Shown piece after piece: positions 37,525 through 46,982 of a stretch of DNA of 64,000 nt; position 1 is the first letter of the stretch, and every line of letters begins with the position of its first letter. The DNA lies in assembly GCF_900156155.1 (NCBI RefSeq), contig NZ_FTMD01000012.1, forward strand, positions 1-64,000, written 5' to 3'. Both the position numbers and the translations under genes were made by a program. The notes beneath the pieces were generated by a model. The model saw only the letters and a list, made by a program, of their open reading frames with translations, did no database searches and was not told where the DNA came from. This DNA is from Aromatoleum tolulyticum. GTDB taxonomy: Bacteria > Pseudomonadota > Gammaproteobacteria > Burkholderiales > Rhodocyclaceae.

Positions 37525-38297
37525 TGAAAGACATGCAAAAACCCGAACGCAGCAAGAGCCTTTTCCGCTTCGCTGCTCCCCAGATGTTCTACCCGCTGGC
37601 CGGCAGGATCGCCCCATGGTTCGCCGGCATCGCTGCGATCCTCGCGGCGGTCGGCCTATGGCTGGGTTTCTTCGTCGCGCCGACCGACGCCATCCAGGGC
37701 GACGTCTATCGCGTCATCTACATCCACGTCGCTGCAGCCTGGATGTCGATGTTCGTCTATATGATCATGGCCTTCTGGTCCTTCGTCGGCCTGGTCATGA
37801 ACACCCGCTTGTCCTTCATCATGTCGCAGGCGCTCGCGCCCACCGGCGCCATGTTCTGCTTTGTCGCGCTGTGGACCGGCGCACTGTGGGGCAAGCCGAC
37901 CTGGGGGGCCTACTGGGTATGGGACGCGCGCCTGACTTCCCAGTTGCTGCTCCTTTTCCTGTATCTGGGATTCATGGCGCTCACCCGTGCGATCGAAGAC
38001 CCGCGCCGCGCAGACAAGGCCGGGGCGATCATCGCGCTCGTCGGCGCGGTCAACGTCCCGATCATCTATTTCTCGGTGAAGTGGTGGAACACCCTGCACC
38101 AGGGGGCTTCCGTCAGTCTCGACAAGGCGCCCTCGATGGCGACGACCATGCTCACCGGGATGCTGGTCATGGCGCTCGCCGCGTGGGCCTACACCATCGC
38201 GGTCGCGCTGTGGCGCGTGCGTTCGCTGATCCTCGAACGCGAGCGTCATACCGAGTGGGTCGCGGCCGAACTGAACGCGCTGGAGGGCAAGATCTGA
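37524..38297 (+). CDS. ccmC: Haem handling protein CcmC
   Basis: This 257-residue membrane protein has six helices and the tryptophan-rich haem-binding motif WGAYWVWDARLT (~residue 127). It loads haem onto CcmE. GTG 37521 is an alternative start; ATG 37524 forms a TGATG overlap with ccmB. It can be compared with the second CcmC encoded at 54813-55586, which differs in the motif (WEAR instead of WDAR). Confidence 0.96.
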   Translation: MKDMQKPERSKSLFRFAAPQMFYPLAGRIAPWFAGIAAILAAVGLWLGFFVAPTDAIQGDVYRVIYIHVAAAWMSMFVYMIMAFWSFVGLVMNTRLSFIMSQALAPTGAMFCFVALWTGALWGKPTWGAYWVWDARLTSQLLLLFLYLGFMALTRAIEDPRRADKAGAIIALVGAVNVPIIYFSVKWWNTLHQGASVSLDKAPSMATTMLTGMLVMALAAWAYTIAVALWRVRSLILERERHTEWVAAELNALEGKI

Positions 38298-38509
38298 TGC
38301 AGTGGGAATCCTGGAGTGCCTTCTGGGACATGGGTGGCTTCGCCGCCTTCGTGTGGGGCAGTTACGGCGTGACGCTGTTGCTCGTGGTCGGGGAACTGAT
38401 CCTTGTCGTGCGTCGTCGTAGGGATACCGTACGGCGCCTGTTGCGCCTGCGCCGGGCCAATGCGGCCGGCGCGGGCGGGCGCCGTGCTTTTGAGGAGATC
38501 GTTGAATGA
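38297..38509 (+). CDS. ccmD: Haem exporter protein CcmD
   Basis: This 70-residue single-span protein ([20 protein letters not shown], then a hydrophobic helix and an Arg-rich tail) matches CcmD, which stabilises the CcmC-CcmE complex. It overlaps ccmC by one base and ccmE by four. A close paralogue is encoded at 54610-54816. Confidence 0.93.
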   Translation: MQWESWSAFWDMGGFAAFVWGSYGVTLLLVVGELILVVRRRRDTVRRLLRLRRANAAGAGGRRAFEEIVE

Positions 38510-38952
38510 AACCCCGTAGCAAACGGCTGATGCTGCTCGGCGGCGCCGTCGCACTGCTGATCGGGGCGGTGGCCCTCGTGCTCACCGCCTTCCAGGAGAA
38601 CCTCGTGTTCTTCCATACCCCCACCGAAGTCGCCGAAGGCAAGGCGCCGAGCGGTCGCACCTTCCGCATCGGCGGTCTGGTCGAGCCCGGCTCGATCAAG
38701 CGCGCGGCCGACGGCCTGACCGTGCAGTTCGCGATCACCGACACCGCGAAGGTCATTCCCGTGACCTACAAGGGCTCGCTGCCTGATCTCTTCAGCGAGG
38801 GCAAGGGCGCGGTCGTGCAGGGCAAGATGGGTCCGGACGGCCAGTTCACCGCCTCCGAAGTGCTCGCCAAGCACGACGAAAACTACATGCCGCCCGAAGC
38901 GCAGCACGCGGTCGACCAGGCGCAGAAGACCGCCAAGACGGTGAAACAATGA
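38506..38952 (+). CDS. ccmE: Periplasmic haem chaperone CcmE
   Basis: This 148-residue protein has an N-terminal membrane anchor and an OB-fold domain. Its covalent haem-binding histidine lies in [10 protein letters not shown] (H123). It carries haem from CcmC to the CcmF/H ligase. Start and stop overlap both neighbours, as usual for the ccm operon. Confidence 0.97.
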   Translation: MKPRSKRLMLLGGAVALLIGAVALVLTAFQENLVFFHTPTEVAEGKAPSGRTFRIGGLVEPGSIKRAADGLTVQFAITDTAKVIPVTYKGSLPDLFSEGKGAVVQGKMGPDGQFTASEVLAKHDENYMPPEAQHAVDQAQKTAKTVKQ

Positions 38953-40922
38953 TTCCCGAACTCGGTCATTTCTCCCTGATCCTCGCGCTGATCCTCGCTC
39001 TCGTGCAGGGCGTGGTGCCGCTCATCGGCGCGAGCCGCAACCGACTCGCACTGATGACCGTCGGTCGCGCCGCCGCACAGGGTCAGTTCCTGTTCATCGT
39101 GTTTTCGTTCGGCTGTCTCACCTGGTCCTTCATCAACAGCGATTTCACCCTGCAGCTTGCCGCCAGCAACTCGCACTCGGCGACGCCGCTGATCTACAAG
39201 ATCACCGGCGTGTGGGGCAACCACGAGGGCTCGCTGCTGCTGTGGGCGATGTCGCTCGCGCTGTGGACCGTCGCCGTGACGGTGTTCAGCCGCAACCTGC
39301 CCGAAATCTTCATGGCGCGCGTGCTTGGCGTGCTCGGCCTGGTGAGCACCGGCTTCCTGCTGTTCCTGCTGGTCACGTCCAACCCGTTCGACCGCATCCT
39401 GCCCGGCGCGCCCGACGGTCGCGACCTCAATCCGCTGCTGCAGGATCCGGGCATGATCATCCACCCGCCGCTGCTCTACATGGGCTACGTCGGCTTCTCG
39501 GTCGCCTTTGCCTTCGCGATCGCCGCGCTGCTGTCCGGCCGCATGGATGCCGCCTGGGCGCGCTGGTCGCGGCCGTGGACGACCGTCGCGTGGGTTTTCC
39601 TCACCGCCGGCATCGCCATCGGCTCGGGCTGGGCCTACTACGAACTGGGCTGGGGCGGATGGTGGTTCTGGGACCCGGTCGAGAACGCCTCCTTCATGCC
39701 GTGGCTGCTGGGCACCGCACTGATGCACTCGCTGGCGGTAACCGAGAAGCGTGGCGCCTTCCGCAGCTGGACCGTGCTCCTCGCCATCGGCGCGTTCTCG
39801 CTGTCGCTGATGGGCACCTTCCTCGTCCGCTCGGGCGTGCTGACCTCGGTGCACGCGTTCGCCACCGATCCCGCTCGCGGTCTCTTCGTGCTGGCGCTGC
39901 TGGTCCTCGTGATCGGCGTTTCGCTGACGTTGTTCGCCTGGCGCGCGCCCACCCTGGCCGGGGGCGGCAGCTTCGGCCTCGTGTCGCGCGAGGCCTCGCT
40001 GCTCGGCAACAATGTGCTGTTGTCCGTCGCCAGCGGCTCGGTGCTGCTCGGTACGCTCTACCCCCTGTTCATCGATGCGCTGAACCTCGGCAAGATCTCG
40101 GTCGGACCTCCGTACTTCGAAACCGTGTTCGTGCCGCTGATGACCCCGGTGATCGTGCTGATGATGATCGGCCCCTTCGTCCGCTGGAAGGGTGACGACG
40201 GCAACCGTGTCCTGCGCAAGGTCGCACCGGGCCTGATTGCGAGCGTCGTCCTCGGCATCGGGGCCGCTTTTGCCATCGGTCACGTCACATGGCGCACCGC
40301 CCTGGGCCTGTCGCTTGCGGCGTGGGTCCTGATCGGCAGCGTGCAGATCCTGTGGCAGCGCCTCACCGACCGTCAGGGTGCCGGAACGGGCGCCCGCCTG
40401 CGCGGCATTCCCTCCGCGTGGTGGGGTATGTGGTTCGCGCACCTGGGGATCGGCGTGTTCATCATCGGCGTCACGCTGGTCGGCAGCCTCAACAGCCAGA
40501 TCCAGGTAAAGATGCTGTCCGGCGACACCGCACAGCTTGCCGGCTACACCTTCACCTTCCGTGGCGTCGCGGACGCTCCCGGACCGAACTACGCTGCGGC
40601 GCGAGCCACGCTCGACGTCAGTCGCGGGGGCGTCACGTTTGCGACGCTGACGCCGGAGAAGCGCTTCTACGAAGCCCAGGGCATGCCGATGACCGAGGCG
40701 TCGATCGACATCGGACCGCTCCGCGACGTGTACGTGAACCTCGGCGACCAGCTCGAGGACGGTGCCTGGGTCGTGGGCCTGTTCTACCGTCCGTTCATCA
40801 GCTGGATCTGGTTCGGCTGCTCGTTGATGGCGCTGGGCGGCATCTTCGCTGCTTCCGACCGCCGTTACCGCCGTCTTGCCGAGCGCGAAGCCCCTGCGGG
40901 GGCGGCGCGCCAGGCTGCCTGA
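38949..40922 (+). CDS. ccmF: Cytochrome c haem lyase subunit CcmF
   Basis: This 657-residue polytopic protein has the WWD haem-handling motif [19 protein letters not shown] (~residue 233) and about fourteen transmembrane segments. CcmF with CcmH attaches haem to CXXCH cysteines of apocytochromes. The length is typical of the family. It overlaps ccmE by four bases and is followed by ccmG after eight bases. Confidence 0.97.
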   Translation: MIPELGHFSLILALILALVQGVVPLIGASRNRLALMTVGRAAAQGQFLFIVFSFGCLTWSFINSDFTLQLAASNSHSATPLIYKITGVWGNHEGSLLLWAMSLALWTVAVTVFSRNLPEIFMARVLGVLGLVSTGFLLFLLVTSNPFDRILPGAPDGRDLNPLLQDPGMIIHPPLLYMGYVGFSVAFAFAIAALLSGRMDAAWARWSRPWTTVAWVFLTAGIAIGSGWAYYELGWGGWWFWDPVENASFMPWLLGTALMHSLAVTEKRGAFRSWTVLLAIGAFSLSLMGTFLVRSGVLTSVHAFATDPARGLFVLALLVLVIGVSLTLFAWRAPTLAGGGSFGLVSREASLLGNNVLLSVASGSVLLGTLYPLFIDALNLGKISVGPPYFETVFVPLMTPVIVLMMIGPFVRWKGDDGNRVLRKVAPGLIASVVLGIGAAFAIGHVTWRTALGLSLAAWVLIGSVQILWQRLTDRQGAGTGARLRGIPSAWWGMWFAHLGIGVFIIGVTLVGSLNSQIQVKMLSGDTAQLAGYTFTFRGVADAPGPNYAAARATLDVSRGGVTFATLTPEKRFYEAQGMPMTEASIDIGPLRDVYVNLGDQLEDGAWVVGLFYRPFISWIWFGCSLMALGGIFAASDRRYRRLAEREAPAGAARQAA

Positions 40923-40930
40923 GAGGTTTC

Positions 40931-41527
40931 ATGAAAGCGAAGTTCCTTGTTCCCCTGTTCATCTTCCTGCTGCTGGCCGGATTTCTCGGTTATGGCCTGA
41001 AACTAAACCCGCGCGAGGTCCCGTCGCCGCTGATCGGCAAGGCCGCGCCGACCTTCCGCGTGCCGCAGCTGCAGGCTGAAGACAAGACCATCTCGCCCGA
41101 GGACCTGAAGGGGCGCGTGTGGCTCCTCAACGTCTGGGCTTCGTGGTGCATTTCGTGCCGCTACGAACACCCGGTCCTGGTGGAGTTCGCCCGCAACAGT
41201 CCGGTGCCCATCGTCGGCCTCAACTACAAGGAAGTGCGCGGTGACGGCGCGCTCGACGTCAAGGGCCTGGATCCCGCAGCCGAGCTCGCCAGCGCTCGCC
41301 TGCGGGCGCGCCAGTGGCTCGTCGAGCACGGTGGCGATCCGTATATGGTGTCGGCCGTTGATCTGGACGGGCGCATCGGTATCGACTACGGGGTTTACGG
41401 CGTTCCGGAAACCTTCCTGATCGACCAGCAGGGCGTGATCCGCTACAAGCACATCGGGCCGATTACCCGGGAATCCCTGCGCGACGTGCTGCTTCCCAAG
41501 ATCGCGGAGTTGCAACGTGCGAGTTGA
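40931..41527 (+). CDS. ccmG: Thiol:disulfide interchange protein CcmG/DsbE
   Basis: This 198-residue membrane-anchored thioredoxin has the motif WASWCISCRYEHP (~residue 74) and the cis-proline loop YGVPETFLID. CcmG keeps apocytochrome cysteines reduced for haem ligation. The WCISC dipeptide is unusual compared with WCPTC in E. coli. It overlaps ccmH. Confidence 0.95.
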   Translation: MKAKFLVPLFIFLLLAGFLGYGLKLNPREVPSPLIGKAAPTFRVPQLQAEDKTISPEDLKGRVWLLNVWASWCISCRYEHPVLVEFARNSPVPIVGLNYKEVRGDGALDVKGLDPAAELASARLRARQWLVEHGGDPYMVSAVDLDGRIGIDYGVYGVPETFLIDQQGVIRYKHIGPITRESLRDVLLPKIAELQRAS

Positions 41528-42008
41528 TCTGATGCGCCGCCTGGCGCTTGTTGCGGCCCTGCTGCTTCCCGTGGCGGGTCATGCCGGAGAAGCTGCGCCG
41601 GTCTCGGACGATCCCGCCCTCGAGGAACGCGTCATGCGCCTGTCGCACGACCTGCGCTGCCTTGTCTGCCAGAATCAGTCGATCGCGGAGTCCAATGCAC
41701 CGCTGGCCGTGGATCTGCGCAACCAGGTGCGCGAGCAATTCCTCGCCGGCAAGGACGAAGCGGCCGTCGTGGACTATCTCGTTGCCCGCTACGGCGATTT
41801 CGTCCTTTATCTGCCGCCGTTCAAGGGGACGACCCTGCTGCTCTGGCTCGGACCGGGGCTGTTGCTCATCGCCGGAGCCGGATGGCTCGGCTGGCGTCTG
41901 CGCAGGCGTGTTCGCGAAGTTCCGCCGCCCTTGAGCGCGGAAGAGCATGCCCGCGCCACCGCCCTGCTTGATGGCACTGCCAAACCTTCCCAGGAGTCCC
42001 GCTCGTGA
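41517..42008 (+). CDS. ccmH: Cytochrome c maturation protein CcmH
   Basis: The 163-residue protein has a signal peptide, the redox motif LRCLVCQNQSIAES (~residue 47) and a C-terminal membrane helix. CcmH is the thiol component of the haem lyase. GTG 41517 overlaps ccmG; ATG 41532 (MRRLALVAALL) is an equally reasonable start. The stop overlaps the GTG start of ccmI. Confidence 0.95.
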   Translation: MRVDLMRRLALVAALLLPVAGHAGEAAPVSDDPALEERVMRLSHDLRCLVCQNQSIAESNAPLAVDLRNQVREQFLAGKDEAAVVDYLVARYGDFVLYLPPFKGTTLLLWLGPGLLLIAGAGWLGWRLRRRVREVPPPLSAEEHARATALLDGTAKPSQESRS

Positions 42009-43279
42009 CCGTTTTCCTGATTCTGGCCACCTTGCTGGTGGCCGGCGCCCTGCTGCTCGTGATCCCGCCCATGCTGGGCACGGGAGCGAAGGCGCGCGAA
42101 CATGCTGCACGTCAGGAACAGGCGCGTACCGTACTGATCGTGTTGCGCGAGCAACTGGCCGAACTCGAGGCCGACCACGCCGCGGGGCGCCTTGCCGAGG
42201 CCGACTACAAGCGTTCCCGCGAGGAGCTCGAGCAGCGCGCGCTGACGGAGGCCGGCACGGCCGAGGCCGGCGTCGATGCCGCCCCCGCCCGCGGTTGGGC
42301 GCTCGGCGTGGTCTTCGCCGTGCCGGTTCTCGCGGTGGCGGTGTACCTGCTCCTCGGCACGCCAGAAGGACTCGATCCTGCCAGCGCCAAACCCGCGCCC
42401 GAGGCGGGTCACCAGATCACGCCCGAGCAGATGCAGGCGATGGTGGGCCAGCTCGCCGACCGGCTCGAGCGTGAGCCGGGTGACGTGCAGGGCTGGATGA
42501 TGCTGGGGCGGTCGTATGCCGTGATGCAGAATTTCCAGGGCGCCGTCGCGACGTGGAACAGAATCGGCACGAATATCCCGGACCATCCCGACATCCTCGC
42601 CGACTGGGCTGACCTGCTTGCTGGAGCAGCCGGGCGCAAGTTCGAGGGGGACCCCGACCGCCTCATCACCCGTGCCCTCGAACTCGCGCCGAATCACGTC
42701 AAGGCACTGGCGCTTTCCGGTACGTCCGCCTTCGTCCGCCACGACTACGCAACCGCGTCCGCCCAGTGGGAGAAGATTCTCGCCACCATGCAGCCCGGTG
42801 ACGGCGCATACAGCTCGATTCTGGCGAGCATCAACGAGGCCCGCGCCAAAGGAGGAATGGCCGTGCTGAGCCTGCCAGCGGGCGCTCAGGTGGCGGGGAT
42901 GGGAGGACCTGCGGCGCGGGAAGAAGGCGCTCAAACCTCGTCGGCTCCGCTAACGCTGCGCGGTCGGCTGACCCTGGCACCCGAGCTCGCGCAACAAGCC
43001 AACAGCGACGCGACGGTGTTCGTCTTCGCGCGTCCGCCGCAGGGCGGGATGCCTCTCGCCGCGTTGCGCGTGCGTGCCGGCGATCTGCCCATCGAGTTCG
43101 ATTTCCGCAATGCACAGCGCATGTCGCAAGGTCCCTTGCCCGAACAGATTGCCGTTGGCGCTCGTCTGTCCAAGGGGGGGAACGCAACTGCGGCGGCGGG
43201 TGACCTCGAAAGCCAGACCGTGCTCGCCGCGCCCGACGCCCAGGGCGTCAGCATCGTGATCGATCGCGTGCGCAAGTAA
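42005..43279 (+). CDS. ccmI: TPR apocytochrome chaperone CcmI
   Basis: The 424-residue protein has two N-terminal transmembrane helices (~2-22 and ~100-117) with a cytoplasmic loop between them. A TPR-rich periplasmic region follows (GWMMLGRSYAVMQNFQGAV, ~165), then a C-terminal extension. CcmI presents apocytochromes to the CcmF/H lyase. The GTG start at 42005 overlaps ccmH. It ends the ccm operon, followed by a terminator. Confidence 0.93.
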   Translation: MTVFLILATLLVAGALLLVIPPMLGTGAKAREHAARQEQARTVLIVLREQLAELEADHAAGRLAEADYKRSREELEQRALTEAGTAEAGVDAAPARGWALGVVFAVPVLAVAVYLLLGTPEGLDPASAKPAPEAGHQITPEQMQAMVGQLADRLEREPGDVQGWMMLGRSYAVMQNFQGAVATWNRIGTNIPDHPDILADWADLLAGAAGRKFEGDPDRLITRALELAPNHVKALALSGTSAFVRHDYATASAQWEKILATMQPGDGAYSSILASINEARAKGGMAVLSLPAGAQVAGMGGPAAREEGAQTSSAPLTLRGRLTLAPELAQQANSDATVFVFARPPQGGMPLAALRVRAGDLPIEFDFRNAQRMSQGPLPEQIAVGARLSKGGNATAAAGDLESQTVLAAPDAQGVSIVIDRVRK

Positions 43280-43299
43280 GAACTGCAACCGCATCAAGG

Positions 43300-43340
43300 G
43301 AAGGGCGTGGTGCCGTCGGCATCACGCCCTTCTTGTTTTG
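43300..43340 (+). terminator. Terminator of the ccm operon
   Basis: AAGGGCGTGGTGCC (43301-43314) pairs with 43318-43331 with one G-U pair and a three-base loop, followed by the T-rich CTTGTTTTG. It lies 21 bp after the ccmI stop. Confidence 0.85.
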
Positions 43341-43606
43341 ATGCGGGCTCGTGGTGGGGGAGGGGCGTCTGTTTGCCCACGCCCGGAGGGTTCCTGCGCC
43401 GTGGCGCGATCGACGCGGGCGTGGTCGCCGATGACTTCGAGCGGGCGCTATGGCCACGGACGAACCTGCTGCGATCGGCGTCGGTCCCACGAATCTCGAT
43501 ACTGACTCGTCAACCGGGTGACGCTGGGGAGGGAGCTCTGTCAGCATTCAGGCCGCGGAGGCCGTATCACGCGAACCGGCCGCCTTCGGTTCGAATTGCA
43601 GGGCGC

Positions 43607-43635
43607 AAAAAAAGCCGCCCCACGTGGGGGCGGCT
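43607..43635 (-). terminator. Terminator of the leftward kinase/propeller operon
   Basis: On the minus strand a GC-rich stem (AGCCGCCCC at 43613-43621 with its complement at 43627-43635) is followed by seven T residues, 31 bp after the last propeller gene. Confidence 0.9.
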
Positions 43636-43666
43636 CGAGTGATGGCCGGACGTCCTGCCGTTTCGC

Positions 43667-44863
43667 TCAGCTGGCCGGGCGGATATGTGCGACTCCGCCG
43701 TAGCTGCCGATCCAGAGGTCGCCTTCCTTCGTTGTCGTCATCGAGAACACGGTGTCGTTGAACAGGCCATCGGCAGACTTCATGATGCGGAACTGATTGC
43801 CTTCCTTGACGGCCAAGCCATTGTTCGTGCCGATCCACAGGCGATTCTGCAGGTCGCGGTGCAGCATGAAGACGTGATTGCCGGGCAGACCTTCAACGGT
43901 CGTGTAGTTGGTCCATTTCTGACCGTCGTAGTGCGCCAGGCCGCCACCCCAGGTACCGGACCACACCGTGCCGTCCTCGTCGACGACGAGTGCAATGATG
44001 TAGTTCGGGTTGTAAGCCTGGTCGATGCCCTCGAGACCCATCTCGCGCTTCTGCTGCGCGTGATGCAGCGATTCCTTGGCGGGATCGCTCTTGTAGGCGA
44101 TGTCCTGCTTGACCTTGTCGTAGTCCGCACCGATGCCGCGCGAGTGGTTCCAGTTTTCCCACTTGCCGTCGGCGAAGCGAGCCATTCCGCCCTCCGTCGC
44201 GAGCCACATTTCGCCGTTCTTGCCCTCGGCGAGGCCGTACACCCAGTCGTTGGGCAGGCCGCCGCCGGTGCTTTCGACGGTATGGAGCTCCCACGCCGCG
44301 GGATCCTTGAGCTTGCCGCCGCGGACGCGGTTCACGCCCGACCAGGTTGCGATCCAGATGTCACCCGAGCGGGTCTCGACGACGTCATAGACGAAGGCAT
44401 CCCCGAGTCCTTCGGGAATGTTGTAGGTGTCCCATGCGCCCGTCTTTTCGTCCAGCATCGACATGCCGCCGCCGTAGGTGCCGACGGTGATCTTGCCCTG
44501 TATCCGGCCGACATAGAACATGCCGTTCGACAGCAGGCCGCTCTGGTTGTCCAGCATCTTGTATTCGTCGGTGCGCGTGTCGTAGCGGATGACGCCGCCG
44601 GAGGTCGCGACCCAGATCACGCCATTGTCGGCAAAGATCTTCTTGACGTTCTTGTTGCCGACGCGGAAATGGGTGAACTTCTCGTTCGGATCCACTCCGA
44701 CCTTCCCTTCGCGGATCTCCTGCGACCCGCCTGCCGACTGGGCGCCGGCCGGTGCGCTCGCGACGGGGGCGGGGGCCTTGGCTTGCTGCTGGCCGAGCGT
44801 ATAGGCGCCGGCGATCGCGACGGCGCCGACGATCGCGGCGACGGCTGCAACTTTGTAACTCAT
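43667..44863 (-). CDS. Periplasmic two-component-regulator-type beta-propeller protein (anchored)
   Basis: This 398-residue protein has an uncleaved-looking N-terminal helix (~5-24) and an Ala/Pro linker. At least six Reg_prop-like blades follow, with motifs such as GVIWVATSGGVIRYD, GDIWIATWSGVNRV, GEMWLATEGGMARF and DLWIGSYGGVAHI. Such propellers normally form the sensor part of hybrid kinases; here there is no kinase or output domain. It ends the operon that begins with the histidine kinase at 49997, and it is paralogous to the upstream gene. It may be a periplasmic ligand or protein-binding partner of the kinase or of the cytochromes. Confidence 0.85.
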   Translation of the reverse strand: MSYKVAAVAAIVGAVAIAGAYTLGQQQAKAPAPVASAPAGAQSAGGSQEIREGKVGVDPNEKFTHFRVGNKNVKKIFADNGVIWVATSGGVIRYDTRTDEYKMLDNQSGLLSNGMFYVGRIQGKITVGTYGGGMSMLDEKTGAWDTYNIPEGLGDAFVYDVVETRSGDIWIATWSGVNRVRGGKLKDPAAWELHTVESTGGGLPNDWVYGLAEGKNGEMWLATEGGMARFADGKWENWNHSRGIGADYDKVKQDIAYKSDPAKESLHHAQQKREMGLEGIDQAYNPNYIIALVVDEDGTVWSGTWGGGLAHYDGQKWTNYTTVEGLPGNHVFMLHRDLQNRLWIGTNNGLAVKEGNQFRIMKSADGLFNDTVFSMTTTKEGDLWIGSYGGVAHIRPAS

Positions 44864-44943
44864 GCGAAAGACTCCAGTTTAAGTTCCGGTTGTCGCCCGG
44901 CCGGCGGGAACGGCCCGCCGGCGCGTCCGACCGTGAGTGTGCC

Positions 44944-46023
44944 TTACTTGCCGATGACCGCGACGCCGCGGCGTGTGCCGACCCAGATGTCGCCGTTCTC
45001 GGATGCCGCAATCGTGTACACGTGCGAGTCGAGCAGGCCTTCCTTGGTCGTAAAGGAGCGCCAGCTCTTGCCGTCGAAGCGCGATACGCCCTTGTCGGTG
45101 CCGAACCAGAACACGCCTTGCTTGTCCTGCGCGATCGAGTAAACGATGTTGCCGACCAGCCCGTCCTTGCTGTTGTAGTTCTTCCACGTCTTGCCGTCGA
45201 AGCGTGCGACCCCGCCGCCCCACGTGCCGACCCATGCATCGCCCTGCGGGTCGATGTGCATTGCAAACGAGTAGTTCGGATTGTAGGTCGGCTGACCGTG
45301 TTCCATCGTCGTCAGGTCGTGGCGCGACCGTGTGCCAAGGCCCGTGTTGCTCGATGCGGGGAGTTGGTCCGCGTTCGGGGCGCCCAGACCGTCCTTGTGC
45401 GTCCAGGACTTCCACGTCTTGCCATCGAACATCGACACGCCACCTTCGGTCGCGAACCACGCGCGACCCTTGGCGTCGACATCGAGGCCGTACACCCACT
45501 CATTGATCAGTTCCTTGACGTACTTCTTGAATTCGCCGGTCTTGACGTTGTAGTGGTTTACGCCCGCCCAGGTGCCGATCCAGAGGTTGCCATCCTTGTC
45601 GTTGGCGTAGGAGTAGATCCAGTAGTCGGCGAGGCCATGCATCGGGAAGTAGGTCTTCCATTTGCCGTCCTTGTAACGCGAAGCGCCGCCGGCATTGGTG
45701 CCGAACCATTTATAACCCTGCGAATCGATCCCCACGGCAAACACGTATTCGTTCGCGAGTCCGTCGGCGCGCGTGAAGGTCTTGCGCGGTTTGCGCGTGG
45801 ACAGGTCGATTTCGTGCACCCCTGTCGAAGTGCCCACCCAGATGGTGTTCGTCCCTTTCTCGATGGTCAGCGCGCGCACGTATACGGTGTCACCGACATT
45901 GAAGGTCTCGCGGACCCGGTAGTCGGGCGCCGGTGCCTGGGCAAAGGCTGATCCGGTCATGCAGGTGAGGGCCAGTCCGACCGCCGCGAGGGCGTGCCGT
46001 GCGTGCTGCAGGTTCAGGGTCAT
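44944..46023 (-). CDS. Exported beta-propeller protein (two-component-regulator type)
   Basis: The 359-residue protein has a cleavable signal peptide (ending near AFAQAP, residue ~28). Repeats of ~45 residues share the Reg_prop signature, for example NTIWVGTSTGVHEID, YKWFGTNAGGASRY, NLWIGTWAGVNHYN and IWVGTRRGVAVIG. It overlaps the monohaem cytochrome gene by four bases and lies 80 bp upstream of its paralogue. Unlike that paralogue it appears soluble. No catalytic motif is visible. Confidence 0.87.
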   Translation of the reverse strand: MTLNLQHARHALAAVGLALTCMTGSAFAQAPAPDYRVRETFNVGDTVYVRALTIEKGTNTIWVGTSTGVHEIDLSTRKPRKTFTRADGLANEYVFAVGIDSQGYKWFGTNAGGASRYKDGKWKTYFPMHGLADYWIYSYANDKDGNLWIGTWAGVNHYNVKTGEFKKYVKELINEWVYGLDVDAKGRAWFATEGGVSMFDGKTWKSWTHKDGLGAPNADQLPASSNTGLGTRSRHDLTTMEHGQPTYNPNYSFAMHIDPQGDAWVGTWGGGVARFDGKTWKNYNSKDGLVGNIVYSIAQDKQGVFWFGTDKGVSRFDGKSWRSFTTKEGLLDSHVYTIAASENGDIWVGTRRGVAVIGK

Positions 46024-46331
46024 CGTTGAAGTGTCCGTAAGTAAGCGATTACATCGAGAATTTCTTGATCCCTAAGGATGCCGTTGAATGACGGCATCAT
46101 CATCTTGCCGCTCTTGATGGTCATGAGCAACATCATGTCGGGCTGCATCAGCCGCTCTCCGCGGGAGAAATGCGGAGCGTTCGGTATCGCGCTGTTCCCG
46201 CCGGGGCCGTGGCAACCGATGCAATACTGGTTATAGATGCGCTGCCCATCGACGACGCTTGCTGCGAGCCCGGCTTGGGTGCAGAGCAGGCCCAGGACGA
46301 ATGCGGCTGCCTGCTTGCGAAGAGTCATCAT
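46020..46331 (-). CDS. Small exported monohaem c-type cytochrome
   Basis: This 103-residue protein has a signal peptide and a single class I haem motif, YCIGCHGPGG (~residue 37). The distal methionine candidate lies in KSGKMMMPSFNG (~75), and the protein ends in DVIAYLRTLQR, the typical C-terminal helix. ATG 46331 overlaps the preceding stop (ATGATG) and is followed at once by another ATG. The overlaps on both sides show that it belongs to the kinase/regulator operon. It may shuttle electrons in the periplasm. Confidence 0.93.
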   Translation of the reverse strand: MMTLRKQAAAFVLGLLCTQAGLAASVVDGQRIYNQYCIGCHGPGGNSAIPNAPHFSRGERLMQPDMMLLMTIKSGKMMMPSFNGILRDQEILDVIAYLRTLQR

Positions 46332-46981
46332 TTCTTCGCACCCTTCTTCAACGTGCCGAGAATGGCGGCAAGACGGCTGTCCCACAGCTCGGCCTTTGCG
46401 GCGTCAGCCGTGAATCCGTACTTGCCGCCCCGGTAACCGTCGACAACCGCCTTGATCGCATCGACTTCCCCGAGTTCGGCCGCCTTGAGCAGGAACTCGC
46501 TTGCTTCGGGCGCGGCGGGATTGTCGGCGTTCAGGCGCTTTTCGCCCCGGACGAAGGCGAGAGCTATCGTCACGATGGCGAGCTGGTGTCCCTTCGATGC
46601 GGCGGCCCGCATCAGCCTTCCGGTCTCGGCGTCGCTGGGCGCCTTCGCTTCACCGGTAAAGTACATCTTCGCCAGCCCGTACTCGCCGTCCATGTCGCCT
46701 TGTGCGGCGGCTTTCTGAAGATATGGAAGGGCTTCGTCATCGAGTTCCGCGCTGTCGAGGATGGATCCGTACAGCGCCTGGGCGCCTGCGTGCCCGGCAT
46801 CCGCTGCCTTCTTCAATGGCTCCATTGCGCCGACCACGTCGTTGACGCGATATGCCTCGCGTCCGCGCTTGTAGTCCGCTTCCGCATCAGCGAACGCGAC
46901 CGGCGCCGTGGACAGCAGGGCCAATACGAGAAGGGCGTGGCTGAAAGCGGGAACGAACTTCTCAGTTCCGGGAAGCTTCAT
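46328..46981 (-). CDS. Exported Sel1-repeat protein
   Basis: The 217-residue protein has a signal peptide (cleavage near AFADA, ~residue 27) and Sel1-like/TPR-type helical repeats, such as AADAGHAGAQALYGSIL and AAAQGDMDGEYGLAKMYF. Such repeats mediate protein-protein contacts. ATG 46981 lies one base from the response regulator stop. A second Sel1 protein is encoded in the divergent operon at 50258-50785. Confidence 0.87.
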   Translation of the reverse strand: MKLPGTEKFVPAFSHALLVLALLSTAPVAFADAEADYKRGREAYRVNDVVGAMEPLKKAADAGHAGAQALYGSILDSAELDDEALPYLQKAAAQGDMDGEYGLAKMYFTGEAKAPSDAETGRLMRAAASKGHQLAIVTIALAFVRGEKRLNADNPAAPEASEFLLKAAELGEVDAIKAVVDGYRGGKYGFTADAAKAELWDSRLAAILGTLKKGAKK

Positions 46982-46982
46982 T

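Larger units (their letters stand above)
43280..43666. other. Intergenic region between convergent ccm and propeller operons
   Basis: These 387 bases contain a terminator at each end (43300-43340 for ccmI, 43607-43635 for the leftward operon). Between them I see no supported gene; the frame at 43307-43642 runs through both hairpins. Confidence 0.6.

Noticed and set aside
43571-43592. Small hairpin CGAACCG/CGGTTCG
   Set aside because: The stem is short with a long loop and no T-run; a true terminator with seven T residues lies just beside it.
43307-43642. 111-codon frame between the ccm and propeller operons
   Set aside because: It runs through two convincing terminators, lacks a ribosome-binding site and has no recognisable domain.
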